From a virus, in the IMG/VR virus record IMGVR_UViG_3300020157_000004, positions 1 through 64,000 of that record: DNA of 64,000 nt. One strand, written 5' to 3'. Made by a program: the position numbers and the translations under genes. Shown here one piece after another: positions 18,843 through 28,298 of this stretch. The first letter of the stretch is position 1, and each line of letters begins with the position of its first letter. The notes under the pieces are model-generated. The model had not been told where the DNA came from. It made no database searches and saw only the letters and a list, made by a program, of their open reading frames with translations.

Positions 18843-20096
18843 TCAGGTCGGGTAGTAGAAGCAGGCTGCACCGTCTTCGATCTGACCGCAAATCATTCGA
18901 CGGATAATCTGGAGCAATCCAAGGATGTCATAGTTGTAGCCCTCCACGTAGTAGGGAGGGTTTACGGTGTCATACGGCGTGGAGTAGTAGAGCTGGCACG
19001 TAGCGATGTCGGAAAAGAACTCGCCAATAGTTGTGGTCAGAGTGTAGGTGCATTGACCTTGCGCCCCGCCATCTCCGAATACGGTTGAGGTTCCTGGGTT
19101 CCAAGGATAAAGCAGGAACACAATTACAATGAACCCCTCAAGCCGCATCTGCTCCGCCAGAACCCGTGGGTCCGGTGAGCAAACCTGATCCGCTCCGCTC
19201 GCAAAGATGACGACCACCTTCTTGTTTCCGGTTCGGTGACGGATGCTGTTCAGCTCGTCGTAGGAATCGGTCAGCCCCTTGCCGATGGCGTGAGCGCAGC
19301 ACCACCGCTTTGATCCGGGAATCGCGTTGTCCGGATAATCAGGATCATTCGCGTCAGTGCAGTGGGCGTAATCCACAGTCACCGAATTCAGGGCGCTGAC
19401 CAGTCCGGAGTAGTTGCTCGAAAGGGTGGAGTAGATTGTGTCGTGGCCGGAAGGGATCGAAGTGCGATGGTAGCATCCACGGCAGCCAATGATTGCAGCT
19501 TGGTCGATGTCGTATTTCAGGCTGTCCAAAAACACCTGTGCGTAATACTTGAGCCACTGTAATACAGTCCAACCGGTGTGTGCCCCAATGGAAGTTGCAA
19601 GCGATTGGGACCGGCTGCCTTCGTCGATCAGGATGGAGAAGTCGATTCCGTCCCCATTGCAGGTGTCGATCGCCGCTACCACTGTGATTTGAGCAAACGC
19701 AACCAGAGGAGTGGTAAGCGGATACCCGCTCATCCCGGAGTAGGTTGCTGTAACTGTTGACTGACCGGCCACGAGACCGGTGATAACTCCGGTCGCCACG
19801 CTGATGACACCGGAATTCCCGGCCACCCATACGGACGTGTCGGTAACTTCCTTGTCGGTTCCGTTCGAGAACTGAAGGAATGCCTTGCAGGTAAAGTGAC
19901 CGCCGACCTCGCACAGCCCCCTGTCCGGAATGATTACCAACCGGCTGATGGCCGATCCGTTCGGGCATTCGGCAAGGTTGTTGGCTGCATACTCAAGGTC
20001 CAAGCAATTGGCCGCTGGTGTCACCCCGTCATCACAGGTGTCCGGAGTGTCCAGCCCACTGAGGACGCAAGCTGCCGTTGTTGGGTTCGGGATCAT
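18843..20096 (-). CDS. Virion protein with Big_2 Ig-like and degenerate VWA domain
   Basis: From ATG 20096 (ATGA overlap with the preceding stop) this encodes 417 residues. Residues about 60-145 resemble a bacterial Ig-like Big_2 domain (FLQFSNGTDKEVTDTSVWVAG, ATGVITGLVAGQSTVTATYSG). Residues about 155-350 look like a von Willebrand A fold: DFSILIDEGSRSQS at the MIDAS position (the usual D-x-S-x-S altered to DEGSRS) and KKVVVIFASGADQVC. It is Cys-rich. Likely a surface decoration or adhesion protein. The upstream start at 20165 is disfavoured by overlap. Confidence 0.6.
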   Translation of the reverse strand: MIPNPTTAACVLSGLDTPDTCDDGVTPAANCLDLEYAANNLAECPNGSAISRLVIIPDRGLCEVGGHFTCKAFLQFSNGTDKEVTDTSVWVAGNSGVISVATGVITGLVAGQSTVTATYSGMSGYPLTTPLVAFAQITVVAAIDTCNGDGIDFSILIDEGSRSQSLATSIGAHTGWTVLQWLKYYAQVFLDSLKYDIDQAAIIGCRGCYHRTSIPSGHDTIYSTLSSNYSGLVSALNSVTVDYAHCTDANDPDYPDNAIPGSKRWCCAHAIGKGLTDSYDELNSIRHRTGNKKVVVIFASGADQVCSPDPRVLAEQMRLEGFIVIVFLLYPWNPGTSTVFGDGGAQGQCTYTLTTTIGEFFSDIATCQLYYSTPYDTVNPPYYVEGYNYDILGLLQIIRRMICGQIEDGAACFYYPT

Positions 20097-21742
20097 TTTG
20101 TGAGCGTGACGGTCTTCAGGACGCTTCCCGTGCGCGTGATGAACTCCACTTGGAATGAATCGCACAAGACAGTTACCTTCAGGGCACCGTAGTCAGCAGA
20201 GCTGAAGAAGGTTTCGTCAACATCAACGGTGGCTGATTTCGCCACAAGGCTGTGCCCGCCGTTTCCGCTTATGAAAAGGGCTGGTTTTCCGGCAGGTTGG
20301 ATTGCCTCGAAGGAGTGGGCATGACCGCAGAACACCGCATCAACCGGAAGGTCTTCGACCCACGACAACTCTTTGTGGCCTGGCGCATAGCCACTTCCAG
20401 ATGTCTTGTATGGATGGTGCATCATTACCACCTTCCACCGGCTAGTGCTTTGAGCCACACGTCGGGCGACCTCAAACGCCATCGGGCTGTTCTGGTTATT
20501 CCCCATGAAACCAACCGCTGTCCCGGCTGTGTTGAACCCGCTGTTTAAGGCGAAGAAGTGGACATTTCCGGAGACGAAATCGTAAACGTCCGCATCCATC
20601 GCGGAGATGTAGTCTGTCAGCGGTTTACCCGGCAATGAACTGACCACCGTATCGAGGTCGTGGTTGCCCATGACCGGCCAGAACTGGTTTGTGGTGGCAG
20701 CAGTTTCACCGGAAAGAAGCGGATACGACCCGGTATAGGGGTAGATGAACTTCGCGTAATACTGACCGATGTTCGCGTCAATGGTGGCGGCCTCACCGCT
20801 TGGGTAGTTGTTATCACCCAATGCAAGGACAAGGCTCGGACTCCATGACTTGATGAGCGTGGACACATTGAGTTCCGGGGTTCCCGCTGATCCGAAATCA
20901 CCCACCGCCGCGAACACAAACGGGGTTGCCGACTCATCATCCGGAACTCCGCTGTCAATAATCCTCCACCGCTTAAACCGGACAGAAGCCTCGGACGGGT
21001 GAATCTCCTCTTCCGGCTGCTGTCGAAGTTCTTCGCGGCAATCGAACAGAATGTTGCCGTTTGCGTCAGCGAATGCCGCTGTAAATATCTGTAGCCTTAA
21101 CTGATCGCAGCCAAAGTCTTTGGCATGGGCCATCTGGACGTATGCCTTTACAGCGTCCTCAAACTGAATGTCATCAAGCATCAGATCAGTGTCGGCCCAG
21201 CTCGTCTTCTTGCCCTGCCACTCAACCACCAGCGACTCATCGCTCTGAATCCAAGGCGCAACCACCAGCCTGCTCTGGTCAATCGCCCACAACCCACACA
21301 GGGATCGGCCAAATGCGGAGTCGGTTGATTGGTTGGGGTATCGGTATCCGAGTGGAAGCGACGGAAGCCCGTCTTCGTCAGGTTGGTTCACGTAGTTGGA
21401 CACCAGCCCGTTTGTCCACCCACGAATATCCGCCATCGTTGAAGGGCGAAGCGCGATTGCGAAGCAGTCTGAATCACCGTCCGACCCAGGCCGAAGCGTG
21501 TAAACCCGCTTCACAACACCAACCGGTCGGTCCCCGATAACCGTTGTGCCGCACTTGAAATAAGTCCCGCACTGCTTGTAAACCGTGACGTTTGCCTGCT
21601 TTAGGCAATCGTTGTGCCTGTAAATATCCCCCATCGCCGATTGATACATCTGCGCGATCTGTGCCGTGACGTTCTCCGGGACGCCGTTGGGCCAGATTCT
21701 CTGGTTCAGCTTCGTCTTTAGGGCAAGGAAGGTTTGGCTCAC
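20093..21742 (-). CDS. Tail adaptor fused to calcineurin-like metallophosphoesterase
   Basis: This 549-residue protein has an N-terminal domain (1-250) beginning MSQTFLALKTKLNQRIWPNG and LDDIQFEDAVKAYVQMAHAKDFG, consistent with a T7 gp11-like tail adaptor. The C-terminal domain (about 270-549) carries the full metallophosphoesterase set: GDFG (281), GDNNY (309), GNHD (359), HHP (442) and GHAH (473), closest in style to purple acid phosphatase-like enzymes. It would sit at the portal-tail junction with an enzyme facing outward. It overlaps both neighbouring genes by 4 bp. Enzyme motifs are clear; the adaptor half is inferred from order and length. Confidence 0.75.
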   Translation of the reverse strand: MSQTFLALKTKLNQRIWPNGVPENVTAQIAQMYQSAMGDIYRHNDCLKQANVTVYKQCGTYFKCGTTVIGDRPVGVVKRVYTLRPGSDGDSDCFAIALRPSTMADIRGWTNGLVSNYVNQPDEDGLPSLPLGYRYPNQSTDSAFGRSLCGLWAIDQSRLVVAPWIQSDESLVVEWQGKKTSWADTDLMLDDIQFEDAVKAYVQMAHAKDFGCDQLRLQIFTAAFADANGNILFDCREELRQQPEEEIHPSEASVRFKRWRIIDSGVPDDESATPFVFAAVGDFGSAGTPELNVSTLIKSWSPSLVLALGDNNYPSGEAATIDANIGQYYAKFIYPYTGSYPLLSGETAATTNQFWPVMGNHDLDTVVSSLPGKPLTDYISAMDADVYDFVSGNVHFFALNSGFNTAGTAVGFMGNNQNSPMAFEVARRVAQSTSRWKVVMMHHPYKTSGSGYAPGHKELSWVEDLPVDAVFCGHAHSFEAIQPAGKPALFISGNGGHSLVAKSATVDVDETFFSSADYGALKVTVLCDSFQVEFITRTGSVLKTVTLTK

Positions 21743-22161
21743 GATGTTTTACTGAGGGGTGCCCGGCGACCACGTGTCGGGGTTGAATCCGCTTCCGCCG
21801 CAACTGTAACTTCCGTCTTACTTTCACCGCCTTCCGCCACCACAGGCGCTACACCCTGAAGTTCTTGGACGAGGGGGAGGCGGGGCTGGCCGGCTTGGGT
21901 CAGCGGCACTGTTTCGGAGTTCCGTGAAAACTGCATCAAGGACGGCTTTTTTTTTAACAGTTCGCGGAACTTGGTTTCCGAAACCGAACCCACCCCCATG
22001 ATATGCTGCTCAGCCAAACTGTTCAGCTCTGTGATCGTCACCTCGTCAGAGGTTTCAATCGCCCCCAACCCCTGCCCAATGTCAATGAACGGGACCATTG
22101 ATCCGTCAGGAAGCCAGATCGGGTTGGATGGAAGTTCTTTGACGAAAAACGCGACGCTCAT
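21739..22161 (-). CDS. Small head-tail module protein, unknown
   Basis: A 140-residue protein between major capsid and tail adaptor, beginning MSVAFFVKELPSNPIWLPDG. The C-terminal third is acidic, Ala/Pro/Thr-rich and probably disordered. A run of nine A on the coding strand (21955-21947) encodes KKK and is a possible slippage site. Position suggests a head-completion or fibre-attachment role; no family recognised. Confidence 0.55.
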   Translation of the reverse strand: MSVAFFVKELPSNPIWLPDGSMVPFIDIGQGLGAIETSDEVTITELNSLAEQHIMGVGSVSETKFRELLKKKPSLMQFSRNSETVPLTQAGQPRLPLVQELQGVAPVVAEGGESKTEVTVAAEADSTPTRGRRAPLSKTS

Positions 22162-22198
22162 GGTGGAAGTGACGATACAAAAATGAATTGCAGTGGCA

Positions 22199-22233
22199 AT
22201 AAAAAAGGGTGCCGCCAGTTACGGCGGCACCCC
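22199..22233 (-). terminator. Strong intrinsic terminator after the major capsid gene
   Basis: On the minus strand, a perfect 10-bp stem (GGGTGCCGCC / GGCGGCACCC; arms 22232-22223 and 22216-22207) with a 6-nt loop is followed directly by a run of T (A-run at 22199-22206 on the plus strand). It lies 24 bp past the capsid stop. It likely boosts capsid mRNA stoichiometry relative to the downstream tail genes, which would then need read-through or antitermination. Confidence 0.85.
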
Positions 22234-22256
22234 ATTGAGACTGGTGCCGGTCGGGA

Positions 22257-23984
22257 TTAAGCTCCGATCGAGCTGAAGTTCTCGACAATGATCGAGTTCT
22301 TGGGGCACTCCACAACCGCTGTAACCGTTTGGCTGTTCAGCGTTTTGATCTGCGTCGGATTCTCCATCACGCAGGAGAAGGTGCTGTCAATCCGGGCAAG
22401 CTGATCCAGCTCACCTGTCTTATACACCTTCCGGTTGGTGGACAGAATGGCTGGGTAAATCGAGCCGCCCTTGCCGAGGTCGAGAACCATCAGGTAGCGA
22501 CCACTGGTGGTGTCGGTTCCCGTTGCCAAGTTGACGAACACGTTCCGGAGATCGTCGAACGTCTCCCCGCTGATGATGTTAAGGACAACGCCGCCCGGCT
22601 TGAACAACCGGAAGGAGCGCCAGAGGAATCCAAGCGGGGCCATGTCCGATTTCATGTCCTGCTCGGTGAGTTGCAGGTTCACGTTGTCGATGCCGTATGT
22701 CTTCGCATACGTGATGAACCGCTTCATGAAGTCATTGGCTGTTCCAACGTCCGTGTAAACGTCGATCGACCGGGCAGACGGAGAACCCTGACTCTGACGG
22801 TTCCGGTAGATGTTGTAGATGTAGGTTTCCAAGAAAGTAACCATCGACAGGGCAGCACCCTGAACGTCGATAGTCTGATCGCACGCCTTCAGTTGCTCGT
22901 AAACGCCAATCATTCCGGCGCGATAACTGATGAGCTTGCCGCCAGTGCCGGGATCAATCGAGGCACCCGAAACGGATGTGATCTGCTCCAAAGCACCCCA
23001 GCCAGTCAAGGTCTGGTCGGCGCTGATAGATTTGCCAAACAAGAACTGATTGATGAACTGGCGCTGCTCCTCCATCTCGTCCTGCCGATTCCGCTCCGCA
23101 ATGGGCAGATCAACGAACTGGGAGAAATACTGGTTGTCCGCCAGAAGTTGCTTCTGGACGGCGAGATACTGGTCATCAACACAGCGGGTGCGGCGATAGG
23201 TCTGATACCAGAACGGGACCAGCTTGGCCGGGTTGTAGTTGGCCGGGTTTTTGCACCACTGCTCAACGTCACCCACGTTGTTGATACCAATGACCACAAC
23301 ACCAGTTATGGGTGTGCTATCGTAGGAAGACGGTGAAGCAGCGGTGTTCACTGAACCGGCGTTCTGATCGACCAGCAGGATGTCAACCGACAGTCCGTCA
23401 GTTGAAATCGCACTCTCCTTGATGCGCCATTGACCCTTTTGGGCAGTGCCGCCGCCAGACTTGTTAAGAATGAACAGGGAGTGGCCTCCGCGACCATTGA
23501 GATCACCAAGCAGTTGACCGGCATCAATGTAGGTGCCGTAGCCAGGCGTGACGCGAATCACTCGGTTTCCGCCTGCCACACTGGTAAGCGGGCCGGTGGT
23601 TCCGGGAGTGTAGGCCGCCGTCGCGTAACCATTGGAAATAACGAAGAAGTCCGTGTTGATAACGGACATCTGGCGACCCTTGATGAAGGGTTGAACCAAG
23701 GATGCGCTGCGATCCCGGCGCTCAATGTTAATGAGCTTGCCCATGCCCGGCTTGTTGCTGGTCATGATCCAGTCGTAGAAGCCATTGCGGCGGACGCCGC
23801 ACGCCTTCATCTCGAACTGGTGCTTGAGCAGGCTGTTCAGCTCGTTGTATGTCGAGCCATCAGTGAACAGAGCCTTGATCTGTTCCGGGGTCAGCGTGGA
23901 AATGCTGGCCTTGGTGAGTGAGCCGCAGGTATCGTAAGTGTTCGTTACTGCGACTGAGCATGTATCGGTAAACGGTGTTGCCAT
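22257..23984 (-). CDS. Major capsid protein (putative)
   Basis: The ATG at 23984 gives 575 residues; a GTG at 23999 is also in frame, but GGTGAG upstream fits ATG 23984 better. The protein is beta-rich, lacks signal peptide or membrane segments, and has no enzyme motif. It follows a portal and a scaffold-like gene in transcription order and is followed by a strong terminator, the usual arrangement for the major capsid gene. It is larger than a typical HK97-fold capsid (300-400 residues); an insertion domain of Gly/Ser/Thr-rich segments (about 130-230) may account for this. Confidence 0.65.
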   Translation of the reverse strand: MATPFTDTCSVAVTNTYDTCGSLTKASISTLTPEQIKALFTDGSTYNELNSLLKHQFEMKACGVRRNGFYDWIMTSNKPGMGKLINIERRDRSASLVQPFIKGRQMSVINTDFFVISNGYATAAYTPGTTGPLTSVAGGNRVIRVTPGYGTYIDAGQLLGDLNGRGGHSLFILNKSGGGTAQKGQWRIKESAISTDGLSVDILLVDQNAGSVNTAASPSSYDSTPITGVVVIGINNVGDVEQWCKNPANYNPAKLVPFWYQTYRRTRCVDDQYLAVQKQLLADNQYFSQFVDLPIAERNRQDEMEEQRQFINQFLFGKSISADQTLTGWGALEQITSVSGASIDPGTGGKLISYRAGMIGVYEQLKACDQTIDVQGAALSMVTFLETYIYNIYRNRQSQGSPSARSIDVYTDVGTANDFMKRFITYAKTYGIDNVNLQLTEQDMKSDMAPLGFLWRSFRLFKPGGVVLNIISGETFDDLRNVFVNLATGTDTTSGRYLMVLDLGKGGSIYPAILSTNRKVYKTGELDQLARIDSTFSCVMENPTQIKTLNSQTVTAVVECPKNSIIVENFSSIGA

Positions 23985-24038
23985 ATATGTAATCGGCACT
24001 CACCGCGACGCGCGGATTGTGACGTTGCATATAGGCTA

Positions 24039-25373
24039 TCAGCCGTATAAGGCATCCTGAATCAGTTTTGCGTGATCGCTTGAATCCTTGCTCACTGCAT
24101 TTGATGCAGACACTTTTTCGTCTCCCATGCTTGCCGGGTTGGAGCGAGTCTTGGCCTTTACAGCAGGCGTTTCCGTGGCCTTTACTGTTTTTGAGTTGGG
24201 CACGGCTTCCTTTCTTTGCCATCCCATCCTCTCCGCCGCTTCATCGAATGATTTCTTCCGCATTGATACGGCTTCTTGAAGCTTGTTCTTTCCATCCCTA
24301 ACAAGAAGTGGACGAACAATCTCCGGGTGAAGCCACACGGTATAATGCCCTTCACGATCCTTCTTGGTCATGGAATTCCACTGGTCAAGGGTGGCAAACT
24401 TTCTGGTCACTCCATCGGCCATCTCCCAGTCCATGCTCTCCGATGAACCGCTCATCTCATCCTCGTAACCTTTGACGCGAAGAAGCAGCTCTGCGTGCAT
24501 CGGGTTCTCGTGGTTGCTTCGGAATCTGGTGCGCGGGTCCATCAACTGCTCGGCGGTAGCCATTAGGGCCGCCGTCTCGTTGGCAACCTCAATTACAGTG
24601 TCGGCGGATACCGGGTCTCGCTGCCTGATCTCGTCGATGCTTTTGGCCTTGGGGTCGAACGCCTTCATGATCTCCCTCGCGCCTTCGACGGCGGCCTGGT
24701 TGGCGTTTTTTGAGATTATGGCCTTGTGCTCTTTCTGCATCTGGGCTTCGCGCTCTTTGGCAATGATTCTTGCAGCCCGATCGGACGCAATCATCTCGGT
24801 TTCAGACCGTCGAAACTCCTGACCGTCGATCCATTTCGGTGTGGCTTCGTCGTAGAATTCTTCGTGGTCGGAACTGTCGCCATCGAAGCTTTCGCCGGGG
24901 TTGTCCTTCAGCCATTTCGCGACGTAATCCTGCTCCGCTTTCAGGAACCCCCTGTATTCGGATTCCCGACCGGTTTTACCACCGTCCTGCTCCATGAATC
25001 TGGCCACACGGAGGTTCTGAAGGTCTTCTTCACTGAGGTCTTTGTCGGGGTCCGGCTTCTGTTTAGTGGAGGCGGCGGCTTCTTCCTGAGATTTACGGGC
25101 CGCTTCATCGGAAGACTTATTTTCAAGAAGCTGGCGAGCAACTTCCTTTGAGATTGCGTCAGCTTTGGCTTTGGCCTCCTGCCGAGCCTTCTCCTCTTCC
25201 TTGGGAGGAACAGTCTTAACGACTTCGGTAGGCTCCGTTGTGACTTTAACCGGATTAACCACCTTCTCAACTGGAGCGGGATTTTTAATGGAGTCGCCAT
25301 AGCCAAGTCCATCCATGATGAAGTCGATTGATTCGCTGGCGCTCGGGACAGGGGGTTTAATTTCGTCGGGCAT
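24039..25373 (-). CDS. Capsid scaffolding protein (putative)
   Basis: This 444-residue protein is highly charged and helical, with Lys/Glu/Ala-rich segments (EEEKARQEAKAKADAISKE, about 55-75) and a predicted coiled coil, and a basic C-terminal tail (KETPAVKAKTRSNPASMG). Phage scaffolds are typically acidic, helical proteins encoded between portal and capsid genes, as here. No protease active site is visible. Identity is from composition and order only. Confidence 0.6.
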   Translation of the reverse strand: MPDEIKPPVPSASESIDFIMDGLGYGDSIKNPAPVEKVVNPVKVTTEPTEVVKTVPPKEEEKARQEAKAKADAISKEVARQLLENKSSDEAARKSQEEAAASTKQKPDPDKDLSEEDLQNLRVARFMEQDGGKTGRESEYRGFLKAEQDYVAKWLKDNPGESFDGDSSDHEEFYDEATPKWIDGQEFRRSETEMIASDRAARIIAKEREAQMQKEHKAIISKNANQAAVEGAREIMKAFDPKAKSIDEIRQRDPVSADTVIEVANETAALMATAEQLMDPRTRFRSNHENPMHAELLLRVKGYEDEMSGSSESMDWEMADGVTRKFATLDQWNSMTKKDREGHYTVWLHPEIVRPLLVRDGKNKLQEAVSMRKKSFDEAAERMGWQRKEAVPNSKTVKATETPAVKAKTRSNPASMGDEKVSASNAVSKDSSDHAKLIQDALYG

Positions 25374-25406
25374 ATTACAGTGGATGTTTTGGATCGGTGG
25401 GCTGAA

Positions 25407-25781
25407 CTAAGGTTTGAAGCTTAACTTCTGAAAAAGGAGTTCAGCATCCGTTCCGGTTGCGGAGGAGAAGAACTCGATCATTTTTATCGCGGTCAGGTAT
25501 CGGGCCGCCTCGTAACCCTCATCGAGAGAGTCCGACTCGGCTCTGGATTGCCCTTTGCCGAGGAGCATGATGTCTTCACAGCGAGCAATGCCGCACGCAG
25601 AAGACCTGGCTTGATAATGCGCCGATAGCACACTAAGGAATTCACTCCCTTCAGGCCGGTTTAACCAGTCCTGAATCCGTTTCACTTTCGGGGGGTCAAG
25701 CGGGGAGAGGTTGAGCGATTGCAGCCGGGTCTCCGGCTTGAGGATCGGCTCCGACTGCTGGCTGCTCTGGCTGGTTTCCAT
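25407..25781 (-). CDS. Small portal-adjacent protein, unknown
   Basis: A 124-residue protein starting METSQSSQQSEPILKPETR. Its 5' end overlaps the portal 3' end by 86 bp, unusually long for this genome; a GTG near 25678 is an alternative start. It contains a central helical part (ARSSACGIARCEDIMLLGKG). No recognised family. Confidence 0.5.
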   Translation of the reverse strand: METSQSSQQSEPILKPETRLQSLNLSPLDPPKVKRIQDWLNRPEGSEFLSVLSAHYQARSSACGIARCEDIMLLGKGQSRAESDSLDEGYEAARYLTAIKMIEFFSSATGTDAELLFQKLSFKP

Positions 25782-28029
25782 CTGTGGCCTGAATAATTGC
25801 GATCAGTTTGGCGATGACCTCTTGGTTTTGATGCCCAAGGTCGATTGCCTGCTTAACGCCGTTCACGAGAGGGGCGATCATTTTGTCGCTCACCGTCTTC
25901 ATCAGACCCTCGTTGTTCGCTTCAGTGTTTTTCTCAACGAACTCACGAATCTGCTGAACCAGAGCGGTTAATTCCTGCTGCTTCCCTGCTTCCTGTTCGG
26001 CTTTCTGTTGCTCGGACTGTAATGCCACGGTTCCAGATTTCAAGCGATAGTTGCGCGGAAGACCGGACACCTCTGCCCATTGATTGAACAGGGCTACAAC
26101 CTGATCCGGGCCGACCGCCTGAGAAAGTTCTCCGGCAAGGGGTTGCAGCAAGGTCATCATCTGCTGGGCAATCCCCTGCTGGTTGGCTCGGTTAGCCCCG
26201 TCACGGCTGGCTGCGAAGTATTCGATCGGGATGGTGATCTTGGAGCGCTTGCCATTTACAGCAATGTGCCGGTCAGATGTCTCACCTTCTTCAACTAAAA
26301 GCCCCATCTTTTTAAGCATCTCAGGAGTCACATTTTGATCCGCTGATACATAGCCGTAAACCTCTTCGCTTCCATGCTCCGTAGAGTAATTGTATATCTG
26401 GCGCTTCCACGCCTCGATCGCGCGATCTATTGCCAGCCCGGTGTATTCCAGCCGCGTGCTGGTGCTGGTTGAAATCAAATGCACCTCTTCGGCGCTCTGC
26501 TCATGACTTGCTGCTCCACCAGCTTCCTGAGAAGACATCACGAGGCACCGCTCCATGATGTTCATGGCCGCTGTAATGGCCTGCATCACTGAAGTCGTTT
26601 CCCGCTGCGGCAATTGAACCGTGTGCAGAGCTTCGTCGATCCTCACTTGCTGCGCCCGGTTTCGGCGACCACTCATCGGAACCATGCGAAGTGCATTGAA
26701 CGAGGTGTCATTGATGTCCTTCAGCGACTCGATGATCTTCTCGTCCACCATGTCGGAATCGTAGAAGGTGAGATTCGCGAAGTTCTGCCGGACGGAAACA
26801 ACCATCTGCGTCAGCAGGTTGCTGACCAGGTATTCCCACGGGGCAACCTCCTGGACAAGCGAAGGAGAAATAAGCCGGGAGTCGTCAGGGTCATAACCCC
26901 AGTATGTGATACCGCAGGCGACCAGGGGTTCGCAGTAAATTACAGTCGTGTCGGCGGCGACAAGAAACCTGAACCACACCGGATACTCGTAATCTCCGAT
27001 CCCGTAATCCTTCGGGATTATCTGTTCGTGATGCTCGGTTACAACAACCCCGGCGTCCTCAAATGAGGCGTTGTAGGTGTTGAGGTTGGCCTGCTCGCGA
27101 TCCAAGCTGGTAAACTCGGGCGTGAACTGGGCTGGCATCAACGTGCATGGATATACAGTGTTGAAGAAGACATCATTTGTGGATCGCCAGTCGGAGCCGA
27201 TCGTTATCCGGTCCACATTCCACAGACTCTTGTTCCCAACAATCTGACGATACGGCATGACTCTCCAATACCCGGCAAAAACGCACCCGGAATCCGTATT
27301 GAAGGTTGAGATCGGATGGGACAGGTCGTAGTAGGTTCTCGAAGGATGGGGCAGCCGGTATCGGATTCCCTCTTTTTCCAAATCATCACCCTGATGCTGC
27401 GAAAACCAACTCTCCTGAACGAACTGGAGCTGGTTTGGATACTGACAGCACTTGAGAATAGCCTGCTGTAATGTGTTCCTGTAATCGAACCACACACCAA
27501 CCGTTTCCACGTAATCAGTTATCAGTTCGCACTTGGCGATATTCTGAGGAGTTGTTTTACGGGGTTCATACTTGAACAACGGATACTGCATCCGGTCGTT
27601 CGTAAGCTTGGCCGCCCTTGTTTTCGTGGTGGCTGCGGCCAAAGGGACAACCACATTCAGAAACCGTGGAAGGTTCAGAACCTTTTCAACCTTCCCCGTC
27701 TTCGGGTCTTTCCGGTCGATCAGCAAGTGGCTCATTGCCCACTCTGTAAGTATCTTCTTGTTTCCTTCCTTGGTGAAGTCCCGGCCTTGGAGTGATCGCA
27801 TCAAGGCGGCATCGTGCGATCTAAGCGGCGTCTCCCACAGCAAGTCGATGGCGTGGTAAACCTTATAGTTGTCGAAGTTGAAAGTTCGACCCTGCATTCC
27901 ACGACCAAAGATTCGCCTCTTCAACGACTTCAGCTCATCACTCTGATCCTTCTCGTCGGCAGTAAAAAGAGCCTTTAGTGAATCCTCTGTGATTCCAGCC
28001 TTTTCCAAGTCTTTGAGTTTTACAGGCAT
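25696..28029 (-). CDS. Portal protein
   Basis: This 777-residue protein is the dodecameric DNA-entry portal. Supporting features: the length and layout of podovirus-type portals, with RLPHPSRTYYDLSHPISTFNTD (about 235) and CVFAGYWRVMPYRQIVG (about 255), phrases shared by head-tail connector proteins of this type; a central WEYLVSNLLTQMVVSVRQNF segment; and a Gln/Glu-rich C-terminal coiled region (about 655-760) compatible with a barrel. It is encoded before scaffold and capsid in the same operon. Confidence 0.72.
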   Translation of the reverse strand: MPVKLKDLEKAGITEDSLKALFTADEKDQSDELKSLKRRIFGRGMQGRTFNFDNYKVYHAIDLLWETPLRSHDAALMRSLQGRDFTKEGNKKILTEWAMSHLLIDRKDPKTGKVEKVLNLPRFLNVVVPLAAATTKTRAAKLTNDRMQYPLFKYEPRKTTPQNIAKCELITDYVETVGVWFDYRNTLQQAILKCCQYPNQLQFVQESWFSQHQGDDLEKEGIRYRLPHPSRTYYDLSHPISTFNTDSGCVFAGYWRVMPYRQIVGNKSLWNVDRITIGSDWRSTNDVFFNTVYPCTLMPAQFTPEFTSLDREQANLNTYNASFEDAGVVVTEHHEQIIPKDYGIGDYEYPVWFRFLVAADTTVIYCEPLVACGITYWGYDPDDSRLISPSLVQEVAPWEYLVSNLLTQMVVSVRQNFANLTFYDSDMVDEKIIESLKDINDTSFNALRMVPMSGRRNRAQQVRIDEALHTVQLPQRETTSVMQAITAAMNIMERCLVMSSQEAGGAASHEQSAEEVHLISTSTSTRLEYTGLAIDRAIEAWKRQIYNYSTEHGSEEVYGYVSADQNVTPEMLKKMGLLVEEGETSDRHIAVNGKRSKITIPIEYFAASRDGANRANQQGIAQQMMTLLQPLAGELSQAVGPDQVVALFNQWAEVSGLPRNYRLKSGTVALQSEQQKAEQEAGKQQELTALVQQIREFVEKNTEANNEGLMKTVSDKMIAPLVNGVKQAIDLGHQNQEVIAKLIAIIQATDGNQPEQPAVGADPQAGDPAAIAQPLPA

Positions 28030-28034
28030 CTGCG

Positions 28035-28298
28035 TTATTCCTGACTGGTATCCTTCATCACGTCAACCTTCATGATGAGCGCATTCTCCGCCGCGAGCAG
28101 ATCGCCGATGGTGATGTGTTTCACGTTGCTAAACCCCGCAATAGCATCAGCGATGGCGGGTTCATGCTCCGCGAGACTGTTCAGCGTTACAGAAGCCAAC
28201 CCGGCGTAAGGAATCGGTGCAAGCTGGATCAATGCGCCAACGGTTTTCAGAACGATCTGAAGACCGTTCAGTGGCGGCTTATCGGTGGGTGAGGACAT
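28035..28298 (-). CDS. Small protein with possible membrane helix, unknown
   Basis: An 87-residue protein. Residues 13-40 (GLQIVLKTVGALIQLAPIPYAGLASVTL) are hydrophobic and could form a membrane helix. The gene overlaps the lipoprotein gene upstream by 20 bp and lies 5 bp from the portal. The lipoprotein neighbour suggests a possible lysis cassette, but this is inference. Confidence 0.5.
   Translation of the reverse strand: MSSPTDKPPLNGLQIVLKTVGALIQLAPIPYAGLASVTLNSLAEHEPAIADAIAGFSNVKHITIGDLLAAENALIMKVDVMKDTSQE

Noticed and set aside
22329-23336. 335-codon plus-strand frame
   Set aside because: Lies fully inside the capsid gene on the other strand, with mirrored codon positions; a shadow.
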